Positions 7,289 through 17,615 of a stretch of DNA of 64,000 bases are shown here, piece after piece. The notes beneath the pieces are model-generated. The model was not told the DNA's origin. It made no database searches and worked only from the letters and a program-made list of their open reading frames with translations. The number at the start of each line of letters is the position of its first letter. The stretch's first letter is position 1. The stretch comes from Ferranicluibacter quercicola (lineage in GTDB: Bacteria > Pseudomonadota > Alphaproteobacteria > Rhizobiales > Rhizobiaceae). The stretch covers positions 154,265-218,264 of the forward strand of contig NZ_JAJOZR010000010.1 of the NCBI RefSeq assembly GCF_021168455.1. Direction: 5' to 3'. The position numbers and the translations under genes were made by a program.

Positions 7289-9976
7289 TCACCGGATATC
7301 CAGCAATCGCTCCAGATACTGCCGCTCCACCTCCGGCGAAACGGTGTTGCCCAGTCTCCGGCGGATTTCGTCGAGGATTTCGCGGGCGCGCTGGGTGTCG
7401 ATCTCGTCGGGCACCTTGACCTGATCGCCGAAATCGGGGCCGGGATTCTGCTGGCGGCGGCCGAGGGGGTCGCGGCCGTTCTGGCCGTACTGGGGCACGC
7501 CCTGGCCGGGACCTTGCCCCTGGCCCTGACCCTGGCTCATCTGGTTCATCATGTCCTGGGCGCCTTCGCGCAGCGCCTGCAGCGCGCGGCCCTGGCTGCC
7601 GACGGCCTGTTCGCCCTGACCTTCGCCGAGCTGGCCCGCGGCGCCCTTCATCTCGCGACCGGCCTGGCCAAAGCCCTTGCCGGGCTTGATGCCCATGCCT
7701 TCGAGGCCCTTCTGCAGCTCGCCGAGCTGCTTTTCCAGGGCCTGCTGCTGGCCCTGAAGATCCTTCAGCGCCTGTCGCAGCTGCTCCTCGGTCATCTGCT
7801 CGGTCGGGTCGCCGCCCTGCTGTTGCTGATCCTGCGGTTGTTGGCCCTGCTGCTGGTTCTGGTCGCCGGGCTGCTGCTCGAACAGGTTCTCGTCCGTCAA
7901 CGGGTCGCCCATCTGCATGCGGTTGCGCAGGGCCTGATCGTGCTTGAAGGTTTGTTCCATCAGGCGCTGCTGCTCCTGCATCAGCTGACCGAGCTTGTCC
8001 ATCTGCTGGCGCATCTCGCTATTGTCCTGGCCCTGCTGCATGTCCTGCGGCGTGCGGCCGGCCTGCAGATTGTTCATCATGCGCTGCATTTCCGAGAGCA
8101 TCTGGCGCGCCTGATCCTTCGAGCCCGACTTGGCGAGATTCTCGATCTGGTCCATCATCTTGTCCAGATCCTTGCTGCTCAGCATGTTCTCCATGTTGGG
8201 GCGGGCCGCCATTTGCGGGTTCTTCATCGCCTGTTCGGCGAGCGCCTGCATGAACGCCTTCATCGCCTCGCGCAGTTCCTGCATCGCCTTGGCAATCTCC
8301 TCGTCCGACGCATTGCGCTCCAGCGCGTCCGACAGCTTCTGCTGGGCCGCGCGCAGGTTGCGCTCGGCCAGCGACAGGTTGCCGTCCTCGATGCCGAGCG
8401 CGACCTCCCAGAGATAATCGGCGGTGCCACGCATCATCTCGTCGTCGCGCGCAAGCTCCATCCGGCCCTTGGCGGATTGCAGCAGGAGGAAATGGGTGAG
8501 GTTGGGGATGTTGTCTTCCGGGTGGATGTTCAGCGCGTCGTTGAGCTCGATCGCGCGGGGCAGGTCCTTGCTGTTCAGCGCCATGACCTGGCGCTCTTCG
8601 GCGACCGCGCCGGCGAGCGGCTGGGTGAAGCGGCGGGCGGGCAGGATCATCTCCTGCGGCGCGCTGCGGCCCTCCTGGCCGGCGGCGTCGCGCGCGACCA
8701 GCGTGATGCGCACGCGCTTGCCGGCCAGCGGATGTTCCGACAGGTTGCGGCTGGCGGTCGCCTTGGCATCCTTGGCGTTGCGGCGGGGCAGGTCCAGGCG
8801 ATATTCGGGCGCGGGATAGAGCGGCGTCGCTTCGGCCGGCGCTGCTTCGGTCGGCACGATCTCGGCGAAGGCCTCGCTCAGCCCGTAATCGTCCTTGGCG
8901 AGGAAGGGGATCTCCAGCGCGGCATTGACCGTGGCGCGGGGCGTGCCGTCGAAGGCGATGTCCGGCACGGCATCGGGAATGACGGCGAACTGCCAGGTCT
9001 CCCGGCCGACCGTCAGCGTGCCGTCGCGGGTGATCTTGTAAAGATGGGTGCTGTTGTCAATCGGCGCGTTGGCCGGGCCTTGCGAAGCGGGCGCCGCCGT
9101 GACGGCCGCAGCCTCCTGCCCGGGTGTCTTCTCCGGCTTTTGCGGCGGGATCGGCGTTGCCACGCTCGACCCCTTGTCGAGGAAGGTCACCGTGGTGTCG
9201 GTGGCCGGACCCGCGCTCGTGACGCGCACGGTGACGTCGCTGAATTGCGGGATGCGGAACAGGCTCGCCTCGGTGGCCTCCGTGCCCGGTGCCGGCTGGT
9301 CCTGCCGGCCGGTGAGAAAGACGGGCGCGCGGCCGGTATAGGCGGGCGGGGTGACCCAGGCATCGATGCGCACATCTGGGGGCGCCACGATGTTTTCGGG
9401 AATGCGGAAGGCATCGGACACGAGCCCGGCGCGGTTGGAATAGGAATAGGCGAAGGCGATGGCGACAAGGAGCACGGGCAGGGCCCGCAGGCCGAGGCCG
9501 TCATGACGGGCGATATCGGGCCGTGGCAGGCCGGTTTCGAGCGCGCCGATCATCCGTGCCATGCGGCTCTGATGTTCGAGCCAGAGGGCCTGCCCGAAGG
9601 CGCCGCCGGTCGCCGGCCTGTCGTCCTGTACGCCGATGGCCTGATGCGGCAGAGCGTTGCGCTCTTCGAGCAGACGGTCGGCCTCCTGCGTCTCCGGCAG
9701 GCGGACGCGGAAGACCGGCACGAGGGCCGCGATGAAGGCGAGGACGAAGGCGAGGAGCAGCCCGGCATGGACGAGCGGCGGCACGGCGCGGAAGAGCCCG
9801 AACCAGGCGGACGAGAGAAAGAGGAAAGCAACGGCGATGGGCGCAAGGGCGCGCGGCGCCAGACGCTCGGCGACGATGACGGCCCGCGCGAAGCCGCGTT
9901 TGCGCGCCAATGCGCGCGCCATGCCGGAAACGCCGTCTTTGCCGCCCGAACTCGTCTGCCGCCGGAAGTCTGCCAT
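7289..9976 (-). CDS. TIGR02302 / DUF4175 family membrane protein
   Basis: An 895-residue rhizobial envelope protein of unknown function. Hydrophobic helices lie near residues 41-63, 69-90 and 165-182; the following region (about 190-440) has an extracytoplasmic beta-rich character with repeated PPAYTGR-type patterns; residues 450-640 are helical; residues about 640-830 are very rich in Gln, Met and Gly (runs such as QQGQQPQDQQQQGG) and probably form coiled coil or disordered sequence. The C-terminus (VPDEIDTQRAREILDEIRRRLG) is well conserved in the family as I recall it. It follows lysA in the same direction after 150 bases, a common rhizobial order. A long open frame on the opposite strand is only a shadow. 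Confidence 0.88.
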   Translation of the reverse strand: MADFRRQTSSGGKDGVSGMARALARKRGFARAVIVAERLAPRALAPIAVAFLFLSSAWFGLFRAVPPLVHAGLLLAFVLAFIAALVPVFRVRLPETQEADRLLEERNALPHQAIGVQDDRPATGGAFGQALWLEHQSRMARMIGALETGLPRPDIARHDGLGLRALPVLLVAIAFAYSYSNRAGLVSDAFRIPENIVAPPDVRIDAWVTPPAYTGRAPVFLTGRQDQPAPGTEATEASLFRIPQFSDVTVRVTSAGPATDTTVTFLDKGSSVATPIPPQKPEKTPGQEAAAVTAAPASQGPANAPIDNSTHLYKITRDGTLTVGRETWQFAVIPDAVPDIAFDGTPRATVNAALEIPFLAKDDYGLSEAFAEIVPTEAAPAEATPLYPAPEYRLDLPRRNAKDAKATASRNLSEHPLAGKRVRITLVARDAAGQEGRSAPQEMILPARRFTQPLAGAVAEERQVMALNSKDLPRAIELNDALNIHPEDNIPNLTHFLLLQSAKGRMELARDDEMMRGTADYLWEVALGIEDGNLSLAERNLRAAQQKLSDALERNASDEEIAKAMQELREAMKAFMQALAEQAMKNPQMAARPNMENMLSSKDLDKMMDQIENLAKSGSKDQARQMLSEMQRMMNNLQAGRTPQDMQQGQDNSEMRQQMDKLGQLMQEQQRLMEQTFKHDQALRNRMQMGDPLTDENLFEQQPGDQNQQQGQQPQDQQQQGGDPTEQMTEEQLRQALKDLQGQQQALEKQLGELQKGLEGMGIKPGKGFGQAGREMKGAAGQLGEGQGEQAVGSQGRALQALREGAQDMMNQMSQGQGQGQGPGQGVPQYGQNGRDPLGRRQQNPGPDFGDQVKVPDEIDTQRAREILDEIRRRLGNTVSPEVERQYLERLLDIR

Positions 9977-10126
9977 GCGTACCGTCCTGCTTATGGGTCA
10001 GGGCCTGTCGTCACGCGATTCCCGCGCGCGTCCGACGCCTGTTTGCCGGCAAGGATACCATTGTTTGTGGCGAAGACGAGGGCGAGAACGCAATCGTGAA
10101 CGTCCCCGTCTGCGCGCCGGGAAGGC

Positions 10127-11401
10127 TCAGTCGTCGGAGAGCCAGTCCGGCAGGCTGTCGAGGCCGATGAGGTCCTCGATGGTGGTGCGGGGCCGCACCA
10201 CGTGGAAGCGATTGCCGTTGACGAGGACCTCCGGCACCAGCAGCCGCGAATTGTAGGTGCCCGCCTGAACGGCGCCATAGGCGCCGGCCGTGCTGACGGC
10301 GAAGAGATCGCCCGGGCGCGGCATGGCCATCTCGCGGTCGAGCGCCAGATAGTCGCCGGTTTCGCAGACCGGGCCGACCACATCGGCCGTGATGCGCGGC
10401 GCGTTGGCGGCGGAAATCCGTACCGGGCGGATCTCGTGATAGGCCTCGTAAAGGGTCGGGCGGATGAGATCGTTCATCGCGGCATCGACGATGACGAAGG
10501 TCTTCGACCCGCCATCCTTCACATAGATCGTTTCCGTGACCAGAATGCCGGCATTGCCGACGATCAGGCGGCCGGGCTCCATGACGATGCAGCAGTTCAG
10601 GCCGGCGAGTTGGTTCTTGACGATCGCCGCATAGGCATCCGGCAAAGGCGGGGGATTGTTGTCTTCCTTGTAGGGCACGCCGAGGCCGCCGCCGACATCG
10701 ACATGGTCGATGACATGGCCATCGGCGCGCAGCGTCTCCACGAGATCGCGCAGCACCTTGAAGGCATCCTCGAACGGCTGCAGATCGGTGATCTGGCTGC
10801 CGATATGCATGTCGATGCCGGTGACCTTGATGCCGGGAAGGGTCGCGGCATGGGCGTAGACGGCGCGGGCGCGCTCGAAGCCGATGCCGAACTTGTTTTC
10901 CTTCTTGCCGGTCGAGATCTTGGCATGGGTCTTGGCATCGACATCCGGATTGATGCGGAAGGAGACGTGTGCCTGACGGTTGAGCCGGACGGCGCGGGCG
11001 TTGAGCACTTCGAGCTCGGGCTCGGACTCGACGTTGAAGCAGTAGATGCCGGCCTCCAGCGCCAGATCCATCTCGCCGGCCGTCTTGCCGACGCCGGAGA
11101 ACATGATGCGCTCGGCCGGTATGCCGGCTGCGAGCGCGCGCGCCAGTTCGCCGCCGGAGACCACGTCGATGCCGGCGCCGAGACGGCCGAGGGTCTTCAG
11201 CACGGCCTGGTTGGAATTCGCCTTCATCGCATAGCAGACGAGCGCGTCGATGCCGGCGAAGGCCTTCGAGAAGACGGCGTAGTGCCGCTCCAGCGTTGCG
11301 GTGGAGTAGCAATAAAAAGGTGTGCCGACGGCGCGGGCAATGTCGGTGACCGGCACGTCTTCCGCGTGCAGAACGCCGTCGCGATATTCGAAGTGATTCA
11401 C
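10127..11401 (-). CDS. lysA: Diaminopimelate decarboxylase
   Basis: A 424-residue PLP enzyme that makes lysine from meso-diaminopimelate, the last step of lysine synthesis. The PLP lysine is Lys60 in YAMKANSN; the glycine-rich phosphate loop DVGGGLGVPY, the EPGR motif (MEPGRLIVGN) and the active-site cysteine in GPVCETGDYLA are all present. GTG at 11401 (MNHFEYRDGVLHAED) is taken as start because this is where family alignments begin, 22 bases after the lptM stop. Upstream in-frame sequence belongs to lptM in another frame. It is probably cotranscribed with argH and lptM. Confidence 0.95.
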   Translation of the reverse strand: MNHFEYRDGVLHAEDVPVTDIARAVGTPFYCYSTATLERHYAVFSKAFAGIDALVCYAMKANSNQAVLKTLGRLGAGIDVVSGGELARALAAGIPAERIMFSGVGKTAGEMDLALEAGIYCFNVESEPELEVLNARAVRLNRQAHVSFRINPDVDAKTHAKISTGKKENKFGIGFERARAVYAHAATLPGIKVTGIDMHIGSQITDLQPFEDAFKVLRDLVETLRADGHVIDHVDVGGGLGVPYKEDNNPPPLPDAYAAIVKNQLAGLNCCIVMEPGRLIVGNAGILVTETIYVKDGGSKTFVIVDAAMNDLIRPTLYEAYHEIRPVRISAANAPRITADVVGPVCETGDYLALDREMAMPRPGDLFAVSTAGAYGAVQAGTYNSRLLVPEVLVNGNRFHVVRPRTTIEDLIGLDSLPDWLSDD

Positions 11402-11423
11402 GGGATGGGCCTTGAGATGGCTG

Positions 11424-11780
11424 TCAGAGCAGCGGATCGAGGAGGAAGGGACGCTCGGGGACGTCGGTCTGGTCGCCGGTGCGTCCGCTGCGGGCCGCCG
11501 CATTGTCCGACCCGGGAACGACGTTCATCTGCGTGACGGCCGTCGTCTGGGTGGAGGCGTTGCCGGTCACGGCGGCGCTGGCCGGCGCGGCGCCGCCGGC
11601 CGGGCGCACGAGCGCGGACGGGGCGGACGACGGTGCGCGGGTCGTGTTTCCCGCCTCTTTCGCGGCCTGCGCGCGGGCGACGCTCGGACGTTCGAGATCC
11701 CCCTTGCGGCCGCAGCCGGAGGCCGTCAGCACCGTTGCCGTCAGAAGCAGCGCCGTCAGGGCGGCAGTCCGGAATGTCAT
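11424..11780 (-). CDS. lptM: Small lipoprotein (LptM/YifL-like)
   Basis: A 118-residue lipoprotein. The signal peptide (1-22) ends in a lipobox, LTASGC, with Cys23 as the lipidation site; GRKGDLERP directly after it is the hallmark of the LptM/YifL group. The rest is Ala/Thr/Ser-rich and low in complexity. In E. coli LptM helps LptD mature at the outer membrane; in rhizobia an argH-lptM-lysA order is usual, as seen here. Transfer of that function is inference. The start at 11780 is fixed by the signal peptide. Confidence 0.82.
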   Translation of the reverse strand: MTFRTAALTALLLTATVLTASGCGRKGDLERPSVARAQAAKEAGNTTRAPSSAPSALVRPAGGAAPASAAVTGNASTQTTAVTQMNVVPGSDNAAARSGRTGDQTDVPERPFLLDPLL

Positions 11781-11907
11781 CGTCGCGGGTCCTTTGCGAA
11801 GGCGGGCGGTTCCTCTTAGCTGTTTTTCAAGGGCCGCGCACGTTCGAAATTCTGATGGATCGCCCGGGAAAACGAATGGGTTTCCCGGGATCCTGGGCTG
11901 GGTCGTT

Positions 11908-13311
<1,404 letters not shown>

Positions 13312-13344
13312 CGCAGATATCCGTTCCTCAAAAAGGTACAAGTC

Positions 13345-14037
13345 TTGAAAACCGACATGACAGACTCGGGGAAACCCCGCTCCGCCCTGCGGCTCGTGGC
13401 GCTTGCGGCCCTTCTGGGCCTGATCGCCGGTGCGGCTGCGGTATACGTCAGGCAAAGCGGGTCTGGCAATGCTCCGGAGGTCGCTTCCCAAGGTGATGCC
13501 GGTCCGTGCGCCGCGGCAGCGCCCAAGATCGCCGGTCTGACGCCGCTGATGAAGGGGCAGGTCGCCGCCATGGCACCCGCCGACCGGCCCCGGCTCCTCG
13601 AAGGCCTCGCGTTCAAGGACGGGGCGGGCAAGGACCTGACGCTGGCCGATTTCAAGGGGCGCACGGTGCTGCTCAATCTCTGGGCCACGTGGTGCGTGCC
13701 CTGCCGCGAGGAAATGCCGGCGCTGGACAGGCTGGAGAAAGCCGAGGGAAGCGACCGTTTCGAGGTCGTGGCCGTCAATATCGACACCGGCAGCGACGAA
13801 AAGCCGAGGGCGTTTCTCTCGGAGACCGGTGTCACGGCGCTGAAACCCTATCGGGACGCCTCCATGGGCGTCTTCAACGGCCTGAAGAAGGAGGGGCTGG
13901 CCTTCGGCCTGCCGGTGACCGTGCTGCTCGATGACAAGGGGTGCCTGCTTTCCGCCATGAACGGGCCGGCGGCCTGGGATGGCGAAGAGGGGCGCGCACT
14001 GGTGCGCGCTGCCGCGTCAGCGGGCGCCGGCTCCTGA
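13345..14037 (+). CDS. tlpA: Thiol:disulfide interchange protein, TlpA family
   Basis: A 230-residue membrane-anchored periplasmic thioredoxin-like protein. One N-terminal helix (about 16-35) is followed by a linker and a thioredoxin fold with active site WCVPC (Cys117, Cys120) in the context LLNLWATWCVPCREEMPAL. TlpA proteins reduce partners in cytochrome oxidase assembly. TTG at 13345 is preferred because AAAAGG ends eight bases before it; an ATG four codons later lacks a ribosome site. It is divergent from argH, an arrangement common in Rhizobiaceae, and its last 21 bases overlap the convergent sulfatase gene. Confidence 0.88.
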   Translation: MKTDMTDSGKPRSALRLVALAALLGLIAGAAAVYVRQSGSGNAPEVASQGDAGPCAAAAPKIAGLTPLMKGQVAAMAPADRPRLLEGLAFKDGAGKDLTLADFKGRTVLLNLWATWCVPCREEMPALDRLEKAEGSDRFEVVAVNIDTGSDEKPRAFLSETGVTALKPYRDASMGVFNGLKKEGLAFGLPVTVLLDDKGCLLSAMNGPAAWDGEEGRALVRAAASAGAGS

Positions 14038-15402
14038 GGTCGTTCCGGTTCCTGCCGCCGCCAGGCCCGGCGATGTGCTGCGCAGCAGGTACCAATCCAC
14101 GAGACCGGGCTTGAAATGGCGGCGGGCGGCGCGTTCCCAGAGCGGGGTCTGGTGATCGCCGACGATGAGGATGTCGGTCGGCGGCAGATCGGGATCGCGC
14201 GCTACGGCTGCCAGCGAGCGGAAGAGGTCGCTCCACAGGTTCGTCAGCTCGCACACCGTGCGGTTGCCGATGGCCGGCGCCATGGTGGCGCAGCCGAGCC
14301 GGTCGCTCGCGGAGGGCTCATACGGGATATGCGTGTTCAGCGTCAGGAAGTAGACGAATTTCTGCCGGTCCGGATCGGCCTTCAGTGCCGAATCCAGCAC
14401 GCCGGCGATTTCGGTGTCGCAGAGCCCCTTGAAGACCGTGCCGCAGCGCGACGGCGTGGGGCTCGGGATCTCGGCCGCCATGTCCTCCATGAAGGTGCTG
14501 TGCTGGAAGCCGATCTGCGGATACCAGTGATAGCGCAGGAACATCTCGCGCGAATAGCCGTGGAAGGCGTGCGTGCTCAGGCCTTTTTCGCTCAGGCGAC
14601 GCGGCAGGCAGTCGATAGGCTGGTCGCCCAGAAAATCGCGCCAGCTGCCCCAGTGGCCGCACAGCTCCCGCGCGGCGGCGCCGGTGGTGGAGCCGGAATA
14701 GCGTGTCGTGCCGCTGGTCAGCTGATAGCGGCCGCCGAGCGTTTCCTTCTGCAGGATCTGGCTGAGAAGCGCCCGGTCCTGCGGGTCGGCAAAGGCGCCA
14801 AGGCCCTCGACCACGACGAAGAGCAGGTTGTGGCCGGATGCCGCGATCGTCTCCGCCGTCAGGTCGTTCTGCAGGACGGCGCTGTCGAACGCCGGTGGCG
14901 CGTCCATGAAGGGCTGATTGACGACGACATCGAGGCCGACCACGGCGAGCGCGGCAAAGGCTACGGCCGTGGGCGAGGCGAGCGTGACGTCGGCGCGAAA
15001 CCTGTTGAACAGCCACGCCGTGAGAAGCGCCATGCCGACCATCGTCAGGATGAGCGCGACATAGAAGGCGGAGGCCGCGACATCGATGGTGGCGAGAAAG
15101 CCGAGCGTGTCGAGAGCATCGCCCACCGGCAGATGGAAGGCCACCATGGCGACGAGGGCGGTATCGAGCAGCGCGGCCAACCCGAAGACGGGATAGGCCG
15201 CCCATCCCGGAAGGAAGTAGGCGGCGGTTCCGGCGAGCACGTAGAGGAATGGCGAGATCGTACGGATGGCCACGTAAAAGGGCATGGCCGCCAGGAAGAC
15301 GAGATTGGGGAGGACGACGAGGGTGCCGACAAGCCGCGCCGTTGCATGACGAGAGGACCGGAGTCCGAAAGTCCGATCAGGTTCTGTCGTTTGCGCAATC
15401 AT
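14017..15402 (-). CDS. Membrane-anchored sulfatase-family hydrolase/transferase
   Basis: A 461-residue alkaline-phosphatase-superfamily protein. N-terminal helices (about 22-44, 50-95, 108-132, 145-165) anchor an extracytoplasmic sulfatase domain: VVVEGLG (197-203) supplies a metal-binding Glu, a Thr in YSGSTTGAAARELCG (235-249) is the likely nucleophile, THIPYEP (about 350) and LIVGDHQTPLW supply metal ligands. This layout resembles the LtaS, EptA and OpgB enzymes that transfer phosphoglycerol or phosphoethanolamine to envelope glycans; the substrate cannot be told. GGAG six bases before ATG 15402 sets the start. The 3' end overlaps tlpA by 21 bases, tail to tail. Confidence 0.8.
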   Translation of the reverse strand: MIAQTTEPDRTFGLRSSRHATARLVGTLVVLPNLVFLAAMPFYVAIRTISPFLYVLAGTAAYFLPGWAAYPVFGLAALLDTALVAMVAFHLPVGDALDTLGFLATIDVAASAFYVALILTMVGMALLTAWLFNRFRADVTLASPTAVAFAALAVVGLDVVVNQPFMDAPPAFDSAVLQNDLTAETIAASGHNLLFVVVEGLGAFADPQDRALLSQILQKETLGGRYQLTSGTTRYSGSTTGAAARELCGHWGSWRDFLGDQPIDCLPRRLSEKGLSTHAFHGYSREMFLRYHWYPQIGFQHSTFMEDMAAEIPSPTPSRCGTVFKGLCDTEIAGVLDSALKADPDRQKFVYFLTLNTHIPYEPSASDRLGCATMAPAIGNRTVCELTNLWSDLFRSLAAVARDPDLPPTDILIVGDHQTPLWERAARRHFKPGLVDWYLLRSTSPGLAAAGTGTTSGAGAR

Positions 15403-15479
15403 GAGAGCTCCGCACTTCGAAGAAGGCGAACTCACGATTGCATTCAATATGCGTAATCGTCAATACAACGCGGAGTGGT

Positions 15480-16352
15480 TTATCGCGTGGGCACCGGGGT
15501 TTCCCCCCGATAGTCGTAGAAGCCGCGACCGGACTTCCGGCCGAGCCAGCCGGCCTCGACATATTTCACCAGGAGCGGGCAGGGGCGGTACTTGCTGTCG
15601 GCGAGGCCGTCGTGAAGGACCTGCATGATCGACAGGCAGGTGTCGAGGCCGATGAAGTCCGCCAGTTGCAGCGGGCCCATGGGGTGATTGGCGCCGAGCT
15701 TCATGGCGGTGTCGATGGCATCGACGGTGCCGACGCCTTCGTAGAGCGTGTAGATTGCCTCGTTGATCATCGGCAGGAGAATGCGGTTGACGATGAAGGC
15801 CGGGAAGTCCTCCGCAACCGTGATGGTCTTGTCGAGGGCGGTGACGAACTGACGGGCCGAGGCGAAGGTGCCCTCCTCGGTTGCAATGCCGCGCACCAGT
15901 TCCACGAGCTTCATCACCGGGACCGGGTTCATGAAGTGGATGCCCATGAAACGCTCGGGGCGATCCGTGGCGGAGGCAAGACGGGTGATCGAGAGGGAGG
16001 AGGTGTTGGTGGCGAGAATGGCGTCCGGCTTGAGCACCGGACAGACGGCGACGTAGATCTTGCGCTTGATGGCTTCGTCTTCGGTGGCGGCCTCGATGAC
16101 GAGGTCGGCCGGCGAAAGATCCGTCAGGTCGGCGGAGCCCTTGATCAGCGTCAGCGCCTTCTTGCGCTCGTCCTCGGTCAGTTTTCCGGAGGAAACCTGG
16201 CGGGCCATATTGCCGTTGATCGTGGCGAGGCCGGCCTCGATACGGTCGGGTGCGATGTCGTAGAGGTGCACCTTGTACCCTGCCATCGCGGCGACCTGCG
16301 CAATGCCGCAGCCCATTTGTCCCGCACCGACGATTCCGACATTCTTGATCAT
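15480..16352 (-). CDS. hbd: 3-hydroxybutyryl-CoA dehydrogenase
   Basis: A 290-residue NAD(P)-dependent dehydrogenase that interconverts 3-hydroxybutyryl-CoA and acetoacetyl-CoA. The Rossmann motif GAGQMG is at 9-14, the catalytic histidine at His139 in GIHFMNPVPVMKLVE, and the C-terminal helical domain (NHPMGPLQLADFIGLD) is complete. Normal family length. Start at 16352 (MIKNVGIVGAG). It follows etfBA in the same direction but a hairpin at 16472-16505 separates them, so it may have its own promoter. Role: short-chain acyl-CoA and polyhydroxybutyrate metabolism. Confidence 0.92.
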   Translation of the reverse strand: MIKNVGIVGAGQMGCGIAQVAAMAGYKVHLYDIAPDRIEAGLATINGNMARQVSSGKLTEDERKKALTLIKGSADLTDLSPADLVIEAATEDEAIKRKIYVAVCPVLKPDAILATNTSSLSITRLASATDRPERFMGIHFMNPVPVMKLVELVRGIATEEGTFASARQFVTALDKTITVAEDFPAFIVNRILLPMINEAIYTLYEGVGTVDAIDTAMKLGANHPMGPLQLADFIGLDTCLSIMQVLHDGLADSKYRPCPLLVKYVEAGWLGRKSGRGFYDYRGETPVPTR

Positions 16353-16471
16353 CAAGCCGATGTTCCCCAATCGCAGCCGACGTTCAGGACCACTGAAGGC
16401 CTGCGTCAAAGTGATACCGGCTGGCCGCCATTTTTGCCAGTGCTTTCCGTCGCTGTTTGCGTGTCTTCGAA

Positions 16472-16505
16472 TGCAAAACGGCCGCATCGTGGGGACGCGG
16501 CCGTT
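16472..16505 (-). terminator. Intrinsic terminator after etfA
   Basis: AACGGCCGC (16477-16485) pairs with GCGGCCGTT (16497-16505), a 9-base-pair GC-rich stem with an 11-base loop. On the minus strand the stem is followed by TTTTGC. It starts 20 bases beyond the etfA stop codon. Confidence 0.7.
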
Positions 16506-16525
16506 CAATTCTCGGTGTGTCCGGC

Positions 16526-17455
16526 TTACAGAGCCTTTTCGAGTTCCGGCAGGACGGTGAAGATGTCGCCGACGAGGCCGTAATCGGCGACCTGGAAGAT
16601 CGGGGCTTCCTCATCCTTGTTGATGGCGACGATGACCTTCGAGTCCTTCATGCCGGCGAGGTGCTGGATGGCGCCGGAGATGCCGCAGGCGATGTAGAGC
16701 TGCGGTGCGACGACCTTGCCGGTCTGGCCGACCTGCCAGTCGTTCGGGGCGTATCCTGCATCGACCGCGGCACGGCTTGCGCCGACGGCGGCGCCGAGCT
16801 TGTCGGCGAGCGGCAGGATGACTTCCTGAAATTTTTCCGCCGAGCCGAGCGCACGGCCGCCGGAGACGATGATCTTCGCCGAGGTGAGTTCCGGACGGTC
16901 GGACGAGGAGAGGGCATCGCCCACGAAGGTGGAGAGACCCGGATCGGCTGCTGCAGAGACGGTCTCGACCGGTGCCGAACCGCCGGCCGCGGCCGGCGAG
17001 AAGGTCGAGGTGCGTACGGTGATGACCTTCCTGGCATCGCCCGACTGCACGGTCTGGATGGCGTTGCCGGCATAGATCGGCCGCTTGAACGTGTCGGCCG
17101 AGACGACCTCGGTGATTTCGGAGATCTGGGCGACGTCGAGCAGGGCGGCGACGCGCGGCATGACGTTCTTGCCGACCGAGGTGGCCGGCGCGATCAGCAC
17201 GTCGTAGCTGCCGGCGAGCGATACCAGCAGGGCTGCGAGCGGCTCGGCGAGGTTGTTGGCCAGGCCCGCATCGTTGGCGAGCAGGACCTTGGCCACGCCG
17301 GAGAGTGCAGCAGCGCTTGCTGCTGCGGCATCCGCGCCGACGCCGGCGACCAGAACGTGAATATCGCCGCCGATTGCGGTTGCGGCACTGATGGTACGGG
17401 CAGTGGCGTCGGAAACGGTCTGACCGTCATGATCCGCCAGAAGAAGAATGGCCAT
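16526..17455 (-). CDS. etfA: Electron transfer flavoprotein subunit alpha
   Basis: A 309-residue FAD-binding subunit of ETF, which carries electrons from acyl-CoA and other dehydrogenases to ETF-ubiquinone oxidoreductase. The C-terminal FAD-binding signature is clear: GQTGKVVAPQLYIACGISGA, then QHLAGMKDSKVIVAINKDEE, in about residues 238-278. Start at 17455 (MAILLLADHDG). It lies 160 bases after etfB on the same strand; the intervening sequence has no gene. A terminator follows. Confidence 0.95.
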   Translation of the reverse strand: MAILLLADHDGQTVSDATARTISAATAIGGDIHVLVAGVGADAAAASAAALSGVAKVLLANDAGLANNLAEPLAALLVSLAGSYDVLIAPATSVGKNVMPRVAALLDVAQISEITEVVSADTFKRPIYAGNAIQTVQSGDARKVITVRTSTFSPAAAGGSAPVETVSAAADPGLSTFVGDALSSSDRPELTSAKIIVSGGRALGSAEKFQEVILPLADKLGAAVGASRAAVDAGYAPNDWQVGQTGKVVAPQLYIACGISGAIQHLAGMKDSKVIVAINKDEEAPIFQVADYGLVGDIFTVLPELEKAL

Positions 17456-17615
17456 GTCGTGTGTTCTCCTCAAAGTCTCAATCTGTCTTCGCTGCGCGGC
17501 ATCCAGCCGTCGGCCTCGACGGGGTATCCGGCAGCACATCGCGTGCAAGGGCATTTGACGGGAAGGGTGCCGCGCTGGACGCTGCGGGCCGGCGGCGGAC
17601 CTTCCCGATCGGGCC

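Noticed and set aside
7514..10099. 861-codon open frame on the plus strand
   Set aside because: It lies fully antisense to the TIGR02302 gene, has a Leu/Arg/His-rich composition typical of GC-rich shadow frames, and shows no domain.
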